Positions 37,594-46,421 are shown, numbered from the stretch's first letter. The stretch: DNA of 48,782 nt from Candidatus Buchananbacteria bacterium (GCA_013359225.1 JABWCG010000003.1:1-48782); one strand, 5' to 3'. Numbers and translations: made by a program. The notes: generated from the letters alone by a model not told the origin.

Positions 37594-39663
37594 TTGGACA
37601 AAACCGAAACTGCCATCAGGCGTCGGGTGGTGGTGTTGCTAGTGCAACCAACCACCTATGACGACCGCGGCTATCCGCTCTCGTTTTGGCGGGGCGTCTT
37701 ACCGTCAAATACCTTGAGAGTTATGGAAAGCCTTACGCACCAAGCGTTTAGCGAATCGAATGTTCCGGTCACCGACTGGGAAGTGCACAGTTTTAATGAA
37801 ACGGTCTCGGCCGAGAGAATTAAGCGGCCGCGCCGACTAGTCCAGCGCTATCGTCAAAGCGGCGCGCAAGTCATTGTCGGACTCGTTGGTGTTCAGACCA
37901 ACCAGTTTGTTCGGGCCCGCGATTTAGCCCGCGACTTTCTTGCAGCCGGCGTGCAGGTGGTCATCGGAGGATTCCACGTCAGCGGCTCAATCAGCTCAAT
38001 GACCTGGGGCATTTCAACCGACGACACCAAACGCCAGGGCATTCCGTGCCCCGGTATTGTGCCGCCAGAAATTCTGGGCCTAATCAGTGAAGGCGTTATC
38101 GTCTTTCACGGTGAAGCCGAAACTGTCTGGCGCCAGACCCTGATTGATTTAGTGTCAGACAATATGCCCGCCAAACCAACGCTGGCCGAGATCGAACGCT
38201 TGATCAAAAGTCGGCAGACCATCCCCGGCGTGTTTTATATCGGCGGACGACCGGCACTAACTGACGCGCCACTGGCAGCCTACCCGGTTGATCGCGGACG
38301 ATACGCTGCCACCATGGGCACCATCGACACTGGCCGCGGCTGCCCGTTTGCTTGCAGTTTTTGTACCATTATTAATGTTCAGGGACGCGACCCCCGTTGG
38401 CGGGATCCGCAACTGATCATCCAAATGGTCAAAGACATTTGCCGGCAACATGGTAGCTTCTGGGCATTTTTCACCGACGACAACCTCGCGCGCAACCCAC
38501 ACATGCGCGAACTGCTTGAAGGCCTTGCTAGCCTGCGCCGCCAAGGCTATCAAGTCTCTTTCATGGCCCAGGCCGATCTGGCAAGCTTTCACAATATTCC
38601 CGGTTTCGGCGAAGCGCTTGCCCAAGCCGGCTGCCGCCAAGTGTTTTTAGGGATGGAAACGGTTAACCCTGAAAGTCTCAAACAAGCACGCAAGCGGCAA
38701 AACCGTCCCGAAGATTATGCCTGGCTGTGTGAACATCTGCACCAGCTAGACATTATGGTTCATGTCGGCTACATCGTTGGTTTCCCCAACGACACGCCGC
38801 AAAGCGTCATTGAAGACGTCAAAACAATTCGCTCGCTAGGAGTTGATATGGCGTCGTTTTACATCCTGACGCCGCTACCAGGTTCGGAAGACCACGTTCG
38901 CCTGGTCAACGCCGGTGTCGCGATGGATGACGACTTCGATCGGTACGATTCGTTTCATGCGGTGACCGATCATCCGCTGATGACTCGCAAACAACTGGAA
39001 GCAACCCATCGCCAGGCGTTCAAAGAGTTTTATCGGTCACACCATATGATCAACTCGCTACGACTGGCAAGCCAGCAGCGTTTCCGGGGTTTGTTTGGCG
39101 GTTACTTATGGTACCGTAACAGCATTTTGGGTGAACGCATTCACCCGATGATGTGCGGCTTTTGGTCAGTGCGCCGGCGTCGTGAACGTCGAGTCGACTG
39201 GCCGAAAGAAAGCTTCGTGACATTTTGGTCGCAGGAGTTGTGGCACCGCCTGCGCTACTTCGGCCAAACCATCGCCAACTTCTTTATTTTCCAGCATGTC
39301 TACTTTGAATCTCGACTGTCGGAAGAAATCGCTCGCTTTGCCGCAGACAATCGTTCGGCGCTTGGTCGCTGGCTAAAACGAAAAACCAAGCTGCCAATCG
39401 AAAAACTCCGGCTGGAAAAAGAGCCTGTTCTCAAAATGATGTCGCGTGAACTCACCGGCATTTCTGACTGGGTAGTCCGTACCTTTAGCCTCCCGCCGAG
39501 TCGAGCCTGGCTGAATGCCTTTTGGGTCAAGTATGGCCGCCAAAAGTGGGGACTTCTCTGGAAGCCTCATTGGCACCTCAAAATGGTGCCCTATGCAGTC
39601 ACCGAAGTGATCTTTGCCTTACGGTTTGGGCTAACCTTGGCCCACCACTTTAGTTGCCGCTAA
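37594..39663 (+). CDS. Radical SAM protein with B12-binding-like N-terminal domain
   Basis: 689 aa starting at TTG 37594; AAAGGAGG is 8 bases upstream and no ATG is suitably placed. Residues 8-190 look like a cobalamin-binding-type Rossmann domain (VVVLLVQPTTYDDRGYP, QVIVGLVGVQTNQF, VVIGGFHVSG) though the DxHxxG cobalamin motif is absent. The radical SAM core begins at DTGRGCPFACSFC near 246-257 (Cx3Cx2C for the 4Fe-4S cluster) and includes FTDDNLARN, GCRQVFLGMET and LGVDMASFYILTPLPGSED. The C-terminal 200 residues are Arg/Trp-rich and unassigned. Substrate unknown. Promoter TTGACA-15-TATAAA lies upstream; a strong terminator follows. Confidence 0.88.
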   Translation: MDKTETAIRRRVVVLLVQPTTYDDRGYPLSFWRGVLPSNTLRVMESLTHQAFSESNVPVTDWEVHSFNETVSAERIKRPRRLVQRYRQSGAQVIVGLVGVQTNQFVRARDLARDFLAAGVQVVIGGFHVSGSISSMTWGISTDDTKRQGIPCPGIVPPEILGLISEGVIVFHGEAETVWRQTLIDLVSDNMPAKPTLAEIERLIKSRQTIPGVFYIGGRPALTDAPLAAYPVDRGRYAATMGTIDTGRGCPFACSFCTIINVQGRDPRWRDPQLIIQMVKDICRQHGSFWAFFTDDNLARNPHMRELLEGLASLRRQGYQVSFMAQADLASFHNIPGFGEALAQAGCRQVFLGMETVNPESLKQARKRQNRPEDYAWLCEHLHQLDIMVHVGYIVGFPNDTPQSVIEDVKTIRSLGVDMASFYILTPLPGSEDHVRLVNAGVAMDDDFDRYDSFHAVTDHPLMTRKQLEATHRQAFKEFYRSHHMINSLRLASQQRFRGLFGGYLWYRNSILGERIHPMMCGFWSVRRRRERRVDWPKESFVTFWSQELWHRLRYFGQTIANFFIFQHVYFESRLSEEIARFAADNRSALGRWLKRKTKLPIEKLRLEKEPVLKMMSRELTGISDWVVRTFSLPPSRAWLNAFWVKYGRQKWGLLWKPHWHLKMVPYAVTEVIFALRFGLTLAHHFSCR

Positions 39664-39681
39664 TAAGGTAACTTCTCCTTA

Positions 39682-39717
39682 CCGTCGCACGTTACATAAC
39701 GTATCCGACGGTTTTTT
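39682..39717 (+). terminator. Terminator of the radical SAM gene
   Basis: CCGTCG and CGACGG pair, with an inner ACGTTA/TAACGT stem, followed by TTTTTTATTT. Confidence 0.93.
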
Positions 39718-39739
39718 ATTTAACCAAATGCCTAAACTA

Positions 39740-39768
39740 TTGACAAAATTCTAACTATATGATATAAT
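39740..39768 (+). promoter_or_regulatory. Promoter of the surface-protein gene
   Basis: TTGACA (39740-39745), 17-base spacer, TATAAT (39763-39768): a full consensus promoter about 26 bases before ATG 39795. Confidence 0.92.
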
Positions 39769-39794
39769 CATTTATTAGAAAAATAAGCCAAACT

Positions 39795-42020
39795 ATGAAT
39801 TTAAAAAATCATAACAATTTGCTAATTTTAGCCAAAAAGTTAGTTATTATTCAACTACTTATTGCTGTATTTGCCTCAATTTTATTGCCGTCTGGACCAG
39901 TTTTAGCGCAAGAACCGCTGACTATTTCTAATATTGAGGTGGTACAAAACGATAAAACTGCCACCATTTCCTGGCGCACTAACCGCGCTGCGTATGGCAA
40001 AATTCAGTGGGGTATTACCACCAATAACTATAAGTGGAGCCTCCAAAGTGGTAAAAAAGACGTTGTCCAGTCTATGACTATCACCGGACTTTTTTCTGAG
40101 ACTAACTATTACTTCCGTATTACCGCTTGGGATGATACCACCGAAGTCACCTCTTTTGAACAGACTTTCCAAACTAAAAAATTAAGTGATAACAAGGCAC
40201 CGACAATTTCCAATGTGACGGTTGCTTACTTAACCGGTAGAACCGCAACAATCCAGTGGGAGACCGATGAGCCGGCAACGACCGAAGTTGAATATGGCTT
40301 GACTTCCGGACCGTATAACCAAAACAAGGGGGACGGCGCTCTTAAAAGAATTCATGATATCACTTTAACCGGTCTGCTTGATGGGTCACACTATCACTTC
40401 CGGGTCAAATCAAAAGATAAAGATAATAATGTCACCACTTGGTATGACATGACATTCCAAACTAAGCTGACCGAAAAAACTGACAAAGACGCTTTAATTA
40501 TCTACGACATTAAACCAGCTGCCGAAAATGACGTAAGCATTACCCAAACTACTGCTGTTATTTCCTGGCGCACTAATAAATTAGCAGAAGGCTGGGTTCG
40601 TTACGGTACAACCAGCAATTTAGGAACAACGGTTTCAACCAACCCGCCACGCGATTTCACCCACACTATCACCTTAGCCGGATTAACGGCGGGGCGTACC
40701 TATTATTTTGAAATCCAGGTTCGTGATGTCTTGGGCAAAGAAATTAAAACCGAAAAATATACCTTCACAACCAAATCAACTCCGCAGTACCAAACAACCA
40801 ATCAGCCCGGAACCATCGGTTCGGGTTCTGTACTTGGTGCTACCGCTTGTAATATTGATTTCAAAACTGATCTTGGTTTCTTCGGCGCTTACTACAACCT
40901 GCCGGAAGGTCACCCTGACGTTGGTCTGCCACTTGGTGGCTGGTCAAAAGTTGGCCGCGAAAATGATTGGTATAGTTCACAATATTTTTCCATGAACCGT
41001 GTTGACGGTAATCTGGTTTTTGGTACCAACTTCTTCCCGTTAAACGAGGGCAAGCCAGGAGACCCAAACTACTTTGCTGTTAACTGGCGTGCCATTATTT
41101 CCGTGCCACAGGACGGTTACTACAACTACGAAATTAGTTCAGACGACGACTCTTGGTTATTCATTGACGACGAATTAACTTCAAACTTAAACGGTATTCA
41201 CCCGGCCAAGCCGGAAACCAGACAAGTATACTTAACAGCTGGTTACCACAAACTTGAAATCTTTTATGCCGACCGCGCTAAGCGTAATGCTTGGTTTGAG
41301 TTCAAGCCGGATAACCGCCTGAAATTTCATCCGTTACCAACCAGTTGTGAAATTGAAGACGTCTTAGACTACAATAATTCGGGAGTCGGCGGAGGCGCTA
41401 CCACTTCAACTGGTTCAACCGGCCAAGTCCTAGGTGTTAAAACCACATCAGGAGCAACTACAACTTCAGTTAGTCCGTATGTCTGTAATCCAAACTTAGG
41501 CTACACTAAATTCAAGGCTTTATACAAAACCGCCGACAGTCCGGACATCTGGGCAATTCTTGAAACCGGCCAAAAACACTATATCACCAGCCCGGAAGCA
41601 TTCAACAAATACCAGTGCGATTGGTCAAAAGTCAAAACTGTTTCAAAATCTTACCTAAACAGTTTTCCGAATGCTAACCTGGTTCGCACGCCACAGGACC
41701 CAACTGTTTATCATTTATTCCAACGCGCTGATGTGAAGTGGTTAAAAATCAACATTCCGTCACCAACTGTCTTTGTTAGCTATCCGAATAACTACTGGGG
41801 CAACGTTGCTCGTATTGATATTCTCGACATTCAATCATATCCGGATGTTAAGCTCATCAGTGTTAAAAATGACCCTAAAGTATACTTGATTGAAAACGGT
41901 AAGCGCCGCTGGATTCCAACCGCCGCCGTGTTTGAGAAATATAACTATGAATGGGCTGAAGTGGTTGAATTAAATCAAATTCACTTAGATTACTACGAAG
42001 AAGGCGCAACCTTAAACTAA
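39795..42020 (+). CDS. Secreted surface protein with Fn3-like repeats and a PA14-like domain
   Basis: 741 aa. A signal peptide ends near residue 38 (PVLAQ). Three fibronectin-III/purple-acid-phosphatase-N-like repeats follow (about 40-128, 132-225, 232-327), each with a TISN-type start, a 'T-A-T-I-S-W-R-T' strand and a 'Y-Y-F-R-I' strand. Residues 352-515 resemble PA14/fibro-slime carbohydrate-binding domains (ISVPQDGYYNYEISSDDDSWLFIDDE). After a Gly/Thr/Ser linker, residues 565-741 carry three related repeats ending in pattern 'VYLIENGKRRWIPTAAVFEKYNYEWAEV', common on CPR surface proteins. Likely attached or secreted adhesin; no sortase motif or C-terminal anchor helix is seen. A very strong promoter suggests abundant expression. 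Confidence 0.85.
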   Translation: MNLKNHNNLLILAKKLVIIQLLIAVFASILLPSGPVLAQEPLTISNIEVVQNDKTATISWRTNRAAYGKIQWGITTNNYKWSLQSGKKDVVQSMTITGLFSETNYYFRITAWDDTTEVTSFEQTFQTKKLSDNKAPTISNVTVAYLTGRTATIQWETDEPATTEVEYGLTSGPYNQNKGDGALKRIHDITLTGLLDGSHYHFRVKSKDKDNNVTTWYDMTFQTKLTEKTDKDALIIYDIKPAAENDVSITQTTAVISWRTNKLAEGWVRYGTTSNLGTTVSTNPPRDFTHTITLAGLTAGRTYYFEIQVRDVLGKEIKTEKYTFTTKSTPQYQTTNQPGTIGSGSVLGATACNIDFKTDLGFFGAYYNLPEGHPDVGLPLGGWSKVGRENDWYSSQYFSMNRVDGNLVFGTNFFPLNEGKPGDPNYFAVNWRAIISVPQDGYYNYEISSDDDSWLFIDDELTSNLNGIHPAKPETRQVYLTAGYHKLEIFYADRAKRNAWFEFKPDNRLKFHPLPTSCEIEDVLDYNNSGVGGGATTSTGSTGQVLGVKTTSGATTTSVSPYVCNPNLGYTKFKALYKTADSPDIWAILETGQKHYITSPEAFNKYQCDWSKVKTVSKSYLNSFPNANLVRTPQDPTVYHLFQRADVKWLKINIPSPTVFVSYPNNYWGNVARIDILDIQSYPDVKLISVKNDPKVYLIENGKRRWIPTAAVFEKYNYEWAEVVELNQIHLDYYEEGATLN

Positions 42021-42033
42021 CTGACATAAAATC

Positions 42034-42062
42034 TTGACTAAACCCCAAGACTAAGATATAGT
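42034..42062 (+). promoter_or_regulatory. Promoter of tRNA-Glu
   Basis: TTGACT (42034-42039), 17-base spacer, TATAGT (42057-42062). Confidence 0.75.
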
Positions 42063-42080
42063 AGTTTACGTACAATTTAA

Positions 42081-42111
42081 CTTAAATCCCGCCAAGCGTG
42101 CGGGATTTAAG
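42081..42111 (+). other. Perfect hairpin between promoter and tRNA-Glu
   Basis: CTTAAATCCCG and CGGGATTTAAG pair perfectly around CCAAGCGTG, followed by TTTCTC. It could end transcripts from the surface-protein gene, but it also lies downstream of the tRNA-Glu promoter and so in its 5' leader. Confidence 0.6.
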
Positions 42112-42117
42112 TTTCTC

Positions 42118-42192
42118 GCCGCCATCGTCTAGTGGTTAGGACATCAGGTTTTCATCCTGGTAACCGGAGTTCGATTCTCCGTGGCGGTACCA
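42118..42192 (+). tRNA. tRNA-Glu (anticodon UUC), CCA encoded
   Basis: Acceptor GCCGCCA/TGGCGGT, anticodon stem TCAGG/CCTGG, loop TTTTCAT with TTC at 42151-42153, T-arm CCGGAG..CTCCG with TTCGATT, discriminator A and encoded CCA. Confidence 0.95.
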
Positions 42193-42194
42193 GA

Positions 42195-42226
42195 AAAAAT
42201 CTCCGACTTGTCGGAGGTTTTTTCTT
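42195..42226 (+). terminator. Terminator of tRNA-Glu
   Basis: CTCCGAC and GTCGGAG pair with a 2-base loop (TT), followed by GTTTTTTC. Confidence 0.92.
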
Positions 42227-42235
42227 TAATTTTTT

Positions 42236-43186
42236 TTATAATGGCTTCAGTCCCGCTTCAATCTGATTCCGCCGCGGTTCCAAAAATGGCGGCAAGGCCA
42301 AAGTCTCTCCTAATTTTTCGACTGACTCGTCAGCACTAAATCCTGGCTCGTCAGTAGCCAGTTCAAATAAAATACCGTAGGAAATACGAAAGTATACTGA
42401 TTTAAAATAAAACCGATCAACCACTCCAGAGTTAGACCAACGAAATTCAGATAAACGCTGCAGCCATTGCTTTTGATTTTGCTCATCACCAATACGAAAC
42501 GCCACGTGATGAACACCACCGGCGCCAACCAGACCAAAATTTCCCCGACGCTCAACCACGTGAACTTCCTTGCCTGGGCCGCCACCATCAAGAGAAAACA
42601 CGACAACACTTTCTTCAGCGCGATCAAGACTAGGATAGCTGTCTTCCTTTTTAAAATTTAATAACTGAGTTAAAACCGGCTCCAAATCAGTCAAGGATGG
42701 CGTCGCCAATTGTACGGCGTAAAATCCCCGCAGGGCATGTTCGGCCGGCACGTCCGTTTTAGTCCACGGCGTCCCAGCAAACGGCAAGCCGTTGTCATTA
42801 ACCAGCGCTAATTTTTGTCCTTCTGGATCAAGAAAAAATAAAGCCTCACGACTACCAAGTTGGTGGATACCAAAATGCTCAACGCTATATTTTTCCAAAC
42901 GCTCAATCCAAAAATTAAGCGCTTCTTTGCTAGCCACTCGAAACATTGTCCTAATAATGCCATCATTAGTTTCGCTATTTGGTCCAGCCTGCGGCCAATC
43001 AAAAAAAGTCATGTCCGTGCCAGGCGTTCCTTTGGCATCGGCGTAAAAAAGGTGGTACGCCGTCACATCGTCTTGATTAACGGTTTTTTTAACCAACCGT
43101 AAACCCAACACTTCTGTATAGAATGAAAGGTTCTTTTTAATTTGGCCAGTGACAGCAGTAACATGATGAAGTCCTAATAATTGCAT
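42236..43186 (-). CDS. VOC-superfamily ring-cleaving dioxygenase-like protein (MhqO-like)
   Basis: 316 aa with two tandem glyoxalase/VOC modules. The first begins LGLHHVTAVTGQIKKNLSFYTEVLGLRLVKKTVNQDD with YHLFYADAKGTPGTDMTFFDWP; the second includes GVHHVAFRIGDEQNQKQWLQRL and the late ligand region YFRISYGILFELATDEPGF. Metal-ligand candidates are His8 of LHHVT, His of GVHHVAF and Glu of LFELATDEP. The length and the two-module plan match MhqO/MhqA hydroquinone dioxygenases of Bacillus. The divergent neighbour is an MhqD-like hydrolase, supporting quinone/electrophile detoxification. The reaction is inferred from the family. Confidence 0.85.
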   Translation of the reverse strand: MQLLGLHHVTAVTGQIKKNLSFYTEVLGLRLVKKTVNQDDVTAYHLFYADAKGTPGTDMTFFDWPQAGPNSETNDGIIRTMFRVASKEALNFWIERLEKYSVEHFGIHQLGSREALFFLDPEGQKLALVNDNGLPFAGTPWTKTDVPAEHALRGFYAVQLATPSLTDLEPVLTQLLNFKKEDSYPSLDRAEESVVVFSLDGGGPGKEVHVVERRGNFGLVGAGGVHHVAFRIGDEQNQKQWLQRLSEFRWSNSGVVDRFYFKSVYFRISYGILFELATDEPGFSADESVEKLGETLALPPFLEPRRNQIEAGLKPL

Positions 43187-43252
43187 AAAAATAGATAATT
43201 ATATACGATTGATACAGTTCAGCCATTATAACTTGATTATCAATTTTCATCA

Positions 43253-43891
43253 ATGAGCACCTCGGCCACTTTACTAGAAAATTATTTCCATCTTTTTATA
43301 CCAGGTTCGTCCAATGCCGCCGAGACTCTATTTTTATTACACGGCACTGGTGGCGACGAATATTCATTGCTTGATATTGCTAAAATGCTCATGCCACAAG
43401 CCAACATCTTAAGTGTCCGTGGCAACGTTCTTGAAGGTACCTATAACCGTTTTTTTCAACGATACGCCGACGGTACTTTTAACCAAGCTGATTTAAAACG
43501 ACAAACCCAAGCACTCAAAAATTTTATTATCACCGCCGCCAAACACTATCAACTTAATCAAACTAAAATTTGCGCCATTGGTTATTCTAATGGTGCTAAC
43601 ATCACCGCCAACCTACTATTAACGTCACCCCAGACTATCACAACTGCTATTTTGTTTCGACCAACTTTGCCGGCTAAACCAGCCATCAGTCCAAACCTTC
43701 AAACAACCAAGGTTTTGATTGTTAGTGGCACTAACGACCAGCTAGTTCAGCCGGAATTAGCAACCGAATTATCAACTCTTCTTAAAAATGCCGAAGCTAA
43801 TGTTAAGCTTGTTTGGCGCGAGGCTGGTCACCAGCTCGATTACCAAGATATTGATATCGCTCACCAATGGCTAACCGAAACCGTCTTATGA
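43253..43891 (+). CDS. Alpha/beta-hydrolase, MhqD-like carboxylesterase
   Basis: 212 aa. Alpha/beta-hydrolase fold with FLLHGTGGDE (oxyanion region), nucleophile Ser in GYSNGA near residue 111, catalytic Asp in VSGTNDQLVQPE near 164 and His in EAGHQLDYQD near 191. It belongs to the phospholipase/carboxylesterase group that includes MhqD. It is divergent from the MhqO-like gene with a 66-base gap that must hold both promoters. It overlaps the following flavoprotein by 4 bases. Substrate unknown; quinone-adduct detoxification is inferred from the pair. Confidence 0.87.
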   Translation: MSTSATLLENYFHLFIPGSSNAAETLFLLHGTGGDEYSLLDIAKMLMPQANILSVRGNVLEGTYNRFFQRYADGTFNQADLKRQTQALKNFIITAAKHYQLNQTKICAIGYSNGANITANLLLTSPQTITTAILFRPTLPAKPAISPNLQTTKVLIVSGTNDQLVQPELATELSTLLKNAEANVKLVWREAGHQLDYQDIDIAHQWLTETVL

Positions 43892-45129
43892 AAAATAATA
43901 TTTACGATGTAATCGTCATCGGTGGAGGAGCCTCCGGCATGATGGCCGCTGGACGAGCGGCTGAACGCGGCAAACGCGTTTTGCTTTTGGAAAAAAATAA
44001 AACCCTTGGTGAAAAGCTAAAGATCACTGGTGGTGGCCGATGTAACATCGCCAACGCCGAAGAATCGGTCCAACTGCTTTTAGGTCATTATGGCGCCGCC
44101 AAGCAATTTCTCTTTTCCTCATTTTCTCAGTTCGGCGTGTCAGATACGTTCACGTTTTTTGAATCAAAGGGCTTACCCTTAGTAATTCAGGAGCGCCAGC
44201 GCGTATTTCCCAAAACCGAAAAAGCGGCTGATGTTTTAAAAGTATTAGAGCAATATCTCAAACAACACAACGTTGAAATAAAAACTAATGTCCGGGTCAA
44301 TGAGATTGTTGGCGTCAACGGAAAAATTAAAAACATTATCGCCGACAAAAAAATTCTTCAAGCCAATTCCTACATCGTCGCCACCGGCGGCAAATCGCAT
44401 CCCGAAACCGGTTCTACCGGCGACGGTTTCAAATGGCTGGCCAGCCTTGGCCACACGGTCACGCAACCAACACCAAGCATCGTACCATTGGCAGTTGATG
44501 ACAGCTGGGTTAAAAAACTCGCCGGCGTGACATTGCCTGAAATGAAAATCACTTTTTTTCTTAATGACAAAAAAAGTTTTAGTCTCAAGGGACCGCTACT
44601 TTTTACCCATTTTGGTTTATCAGGTCCGCTTATTTTAAACGCCGCTAAAAAAGTCGCTGATTTGCTGCATGCCGGACAAGTTACTGCCACAATCGATATT
44701 CATCCGACAAGCGACTTGGGCAGTTTTGATAAACAGATAATAAAAATTTTTGATGATAATAAAAATAAAACGTTAAAAAATGTTTTTAAAGAAATCACTC
44801 CTGCTGGCACCGCTGGCGTTATTTTATCACTAATAAAAAATGTTGATTCAGAAACAAAAGTACACAGCATTACTAAAGATCAGCGCAGACAAATTGTTTA
44901 TTTATTAAAAAATTTACCAGTCACCATTAAGGGTTTAATGGGAGATGACCGGGCCGTCATTAGCGACGGCGGTGTTTCGCTCAAAGAAATTGATGCTAAA
45001 ACCATGCAATCAAAACTCTATTCCAATCTCTTTGTCACTGGTGATTTACTCCACATCAGCCGGCCGTCAGGCGGCTACTCATTGCAACTTTGTTGGACTA
45101 CTGGCCACATTGCCGGATCATATTGTTAA
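43888..45129 (+). CDS. HI0933/YhiN-family flavoprotein
   Basis: 413 aa from ATG 43888, which overlaps the previous stop (ATGA); the frame before it is a run-on. FAD-binding GGGASGMMAAGRAAERG, family box GEKLKITGGGRCNIAN, VFPKTEKAADVL, ATGGKSHPETGSTGDG, the THFGLSGP motif and the C-terminal GDLLHISRPSGGYSLQLCWTTGHIAG. It is a predicted NAD(P)/FAD oxidoreductase of uncertain role (BaiN group). Co-transcription with the MhqD-like hydrolase suggests it takes part in the same redox detoxification. No Shine-Dalgarno. Confidence 0.92.
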   Translation: MKNNIYDVIVIGGGASGMMAAGRAAERGKRVLLLEKNKTLGEKLKITGGGRCNIANAEESVQLLLGHYGAAKQFLFSSFSQFGVSDTFTFFESKGLPLVIQERQRVFPKTEKAADVLKVLEQYLKQHNVEIKTNVRVNEIVGVNGKIKNIIADKKILQANSYIVATGGKSHPETGSTGDGFKWLASLGHTVTQPTPSIVPLAVDDSWVKKLAGVTLPEMKITFFLNDKKSFSLKGPLLFTHFGLSGPLILNAAKKVADLLHAGQVTATIDIHPTSDLGSFDKQIIKIFDDNKNKTLKNVFKEITPAGTAGVILSLIKNVDSETKVHSITKDQRRQIVYLLKNLPVTIKGLMGDDRAVISDGGVSLKEIDAKTMQSKLYSNLFVTGDLLHISRPSGGYSLQLCWTTGHIAGSYC

Positions 45130-45199
45130 ACCGGTTTGACAGCCGGCGCTCGCTTGGTTAGGATAACCATACTTTTGGACAACCACGGGAGGTACCTTT

Positions 45200-45646
45200 A
45201 TGCCAAAAGCCCTGACCAGCACCTTGAAATTTCTTTTTGCCCGAGGCACCGAAGCCGATGCCGTTACCAAGGCAAACGAATACTGTAAAATGACGCCCTG
45301 TCATCGCGTCAAATACCACAAAATGCCAAAAACTGGCGGCGAAGAATCAATCACCCGGCTTTCGCGGGAACTGGCCGCCGGTGGCAGGGGAGCAGTCCCT
45401 AATGCCGGGGACATTTGGCTCGCTGTTGTCGAGCAAAAAATACCCTCAACGGCCGAAGTTAATGTCGGTCAAGAAACCATTCAAACCCATGAAGTCAAAG
45501 TGACTGACGGCAACTTCGACAACCTGGAACGCCTGGTCAACGAATTTGCCCGCGATCACATTGTCATCAAACACGACCTATTGTGGGACCGCGAAAATCC
45601 CAAAACCTGGATTGTCATGATCACCTATGCTGTAAAGTATCAATGA
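45200..45646 (+). CDS. Unknown protein
   Basis: 148 aa, no recognised domain. GGAGGT lies 6 bases before ATG 45200. N-terminus MPKALTSTLKFLFARGTEADAV is helical; a C-x(6)-C pair (CKMTPC) sits near residue 30; the second half alternates strands and helices (IWLAVVEQKI, LERLVNEFARDHIVIKHDLLWDR, TWIVMITYAVKY). Soluble, no signal peptide. Monocistronic with a terminator after it. GC-richer codons and a strong Shine-Dalgarno group it with the other SD-led orphan genes in the window. Confidence 0.75.
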   Translation: MPKALTSTLKFLFARGTEADAVTKANEYCKMTPCHRVKYHKMPKTGGEESITRLSRELAAGGRGAVPNAGDIWLAVVEQKIPSTAEVNVGQETIQTHEVKVTDGNFDNLERLVNEFARDHIVIKHDLLWDRENPKTWIVMITYAVKYQ

Positions 45647-45670
45647 CGAATGCTCATTGCCGTTTTGTTG

Positions 45671-45701
45671 AAACCTAGCACCAACTGGGTTTTATTTTTT
45701 T
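45671..45701 (+). terminator. Terminator of the unknown gene
   Basis: AAACCTAG and CTGGGTTT pair (one G:U) around CACCAA, followed by TATTTTTTT. Confidence 0.75.
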
Positions 45702-45763
45702 AGCGCAATCTTCGTTTTTTTGGGCTTTTTTTGATATTTATCAATAAAATGGCGTTTGGACCA

Positions 45764-45791
45764 TTGACAAAATGAAAAATGGGCATATAAT
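45764..45791 (+). promoter_or_regulatory. Promoter of the carbonic-anhydrase-like gene
   Basis: TTGACA (45764-45769), 16-base spacer, TATAAT (45786-45791); predicts a leader of about 100 bases. Confidence 0.85.
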
Positions 45792-45801
45792 GCATTAATT
45801 G

Positions 45802-45850
45802 TCAATGAGCAAACCCTGCTCCTTGATAGTAAAGGCTTTCAGGCTTTTTT
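45802..45850 (+). promoter_or_regulatory. Leader stem-loop of the carbonic-anhydrase-like gene
   Basis: TCAAtGAGCA and TGCTCcTTGA pair (9 of 10) around AACCC near the 5' end of the transcript; a T6 run follows about 18 bases later. Possible leader control element; no known riboswitch matches. Confidence 0.4.
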
Positions 45851-45901
45851 AGTTTTCGTTCATTAGTCACAATACCGCAACCGCAGAAGGAAGGAACCAT
45901 T

Positions 45902-46351
45902 ATGCCAGATAGCACCACTGCTAGTTTGGTAATCCGATGCATGGATCGCCGCATCGGAAGCCGCAAGTTTGCTGATCTGTTGGATCGGTTCGAAATTTGC
46001 CAAGAAGGCGAATATGACCTCGTGTCAGTGGCCGGTGCGGCCAAAGACATCCTGTCAGATCAGGAGGGAGAACAGGAATACCTGTTCAAACAGATCGCTC
46101 GTTCCGTAAAGTTGCACGGTACCACTCGGATATTCTTGTTCTTTCACCAGGAATGCGGTGCCTACGGCATCACTGATCATAGCCTGGAGGAAATGAAACA
46201 AGAACAAGACATCGCCGAAATCATCGGCAAAATCAAGAGCAGATTCCCGGACCTTACAGTCTACGGGTATATCATGACCGGCTTAAACGACCCGGAGCTC
46301 GACCTTAAGCCGACCACCCCCCTCAACATAGGCAAAAAAAGCCTAATTTAA
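45902..46351 (+). CDS. Minimal beta-carbonic-anhydrase-like protein
   Basis: 149 aa, shorter than usual beta-carbonic anhydrases (about 165-220). The zinc-site residues are all present: C13-x-D15-x-R17 in IRCMDRRIG and H82-x2-C85 in FFHQECGAYG, with a VSVAGAAKDI segment where the family has 'NAG'. This would allow a Cys2His-Asp zinc site and CO2 hydration, but the flanking sequence is divergent, so a related zinc protein without that activity is possible. GAAGGAAGGAACC precedes the start. A leader stem-loop lies upstream and a terminator downstream. Bicarbonate made here could feed the PEP carboxylase at 22.5 kb; that link is inference. Confidence 0.72.
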   Translation: MPDSTTASLVIRCMDRRIGSRKFADLLDRFEICQEGEYDLVSVAGAAKDILSDQEGEQEYLFKQIARSVKLHGTTRIFLFFHQECGAYGITDHSLEEMKQEQDIAEIIGKIKSRFPDLTVYGYIMTGLNDPELDLKPTTPLNIGKKSLI

Positions 46352-46370
46352 GCCAATATTTGGCAACACG

Positions 46371-46397
46371 GCCCTATCCTCAATATGGGGCTTTTTC
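46371..46397 (+). terminator. Terminator before the ATP synthase operon
   Basis: GCCCtAT and ATatGGGGC form an imperfect stem around CCTCA, followed by TTTTTCTTT. Confidence 0.65.
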
Positions 46398-46421
46398 TTT
46401 ATTTTTTATTTTTTTTGACCC

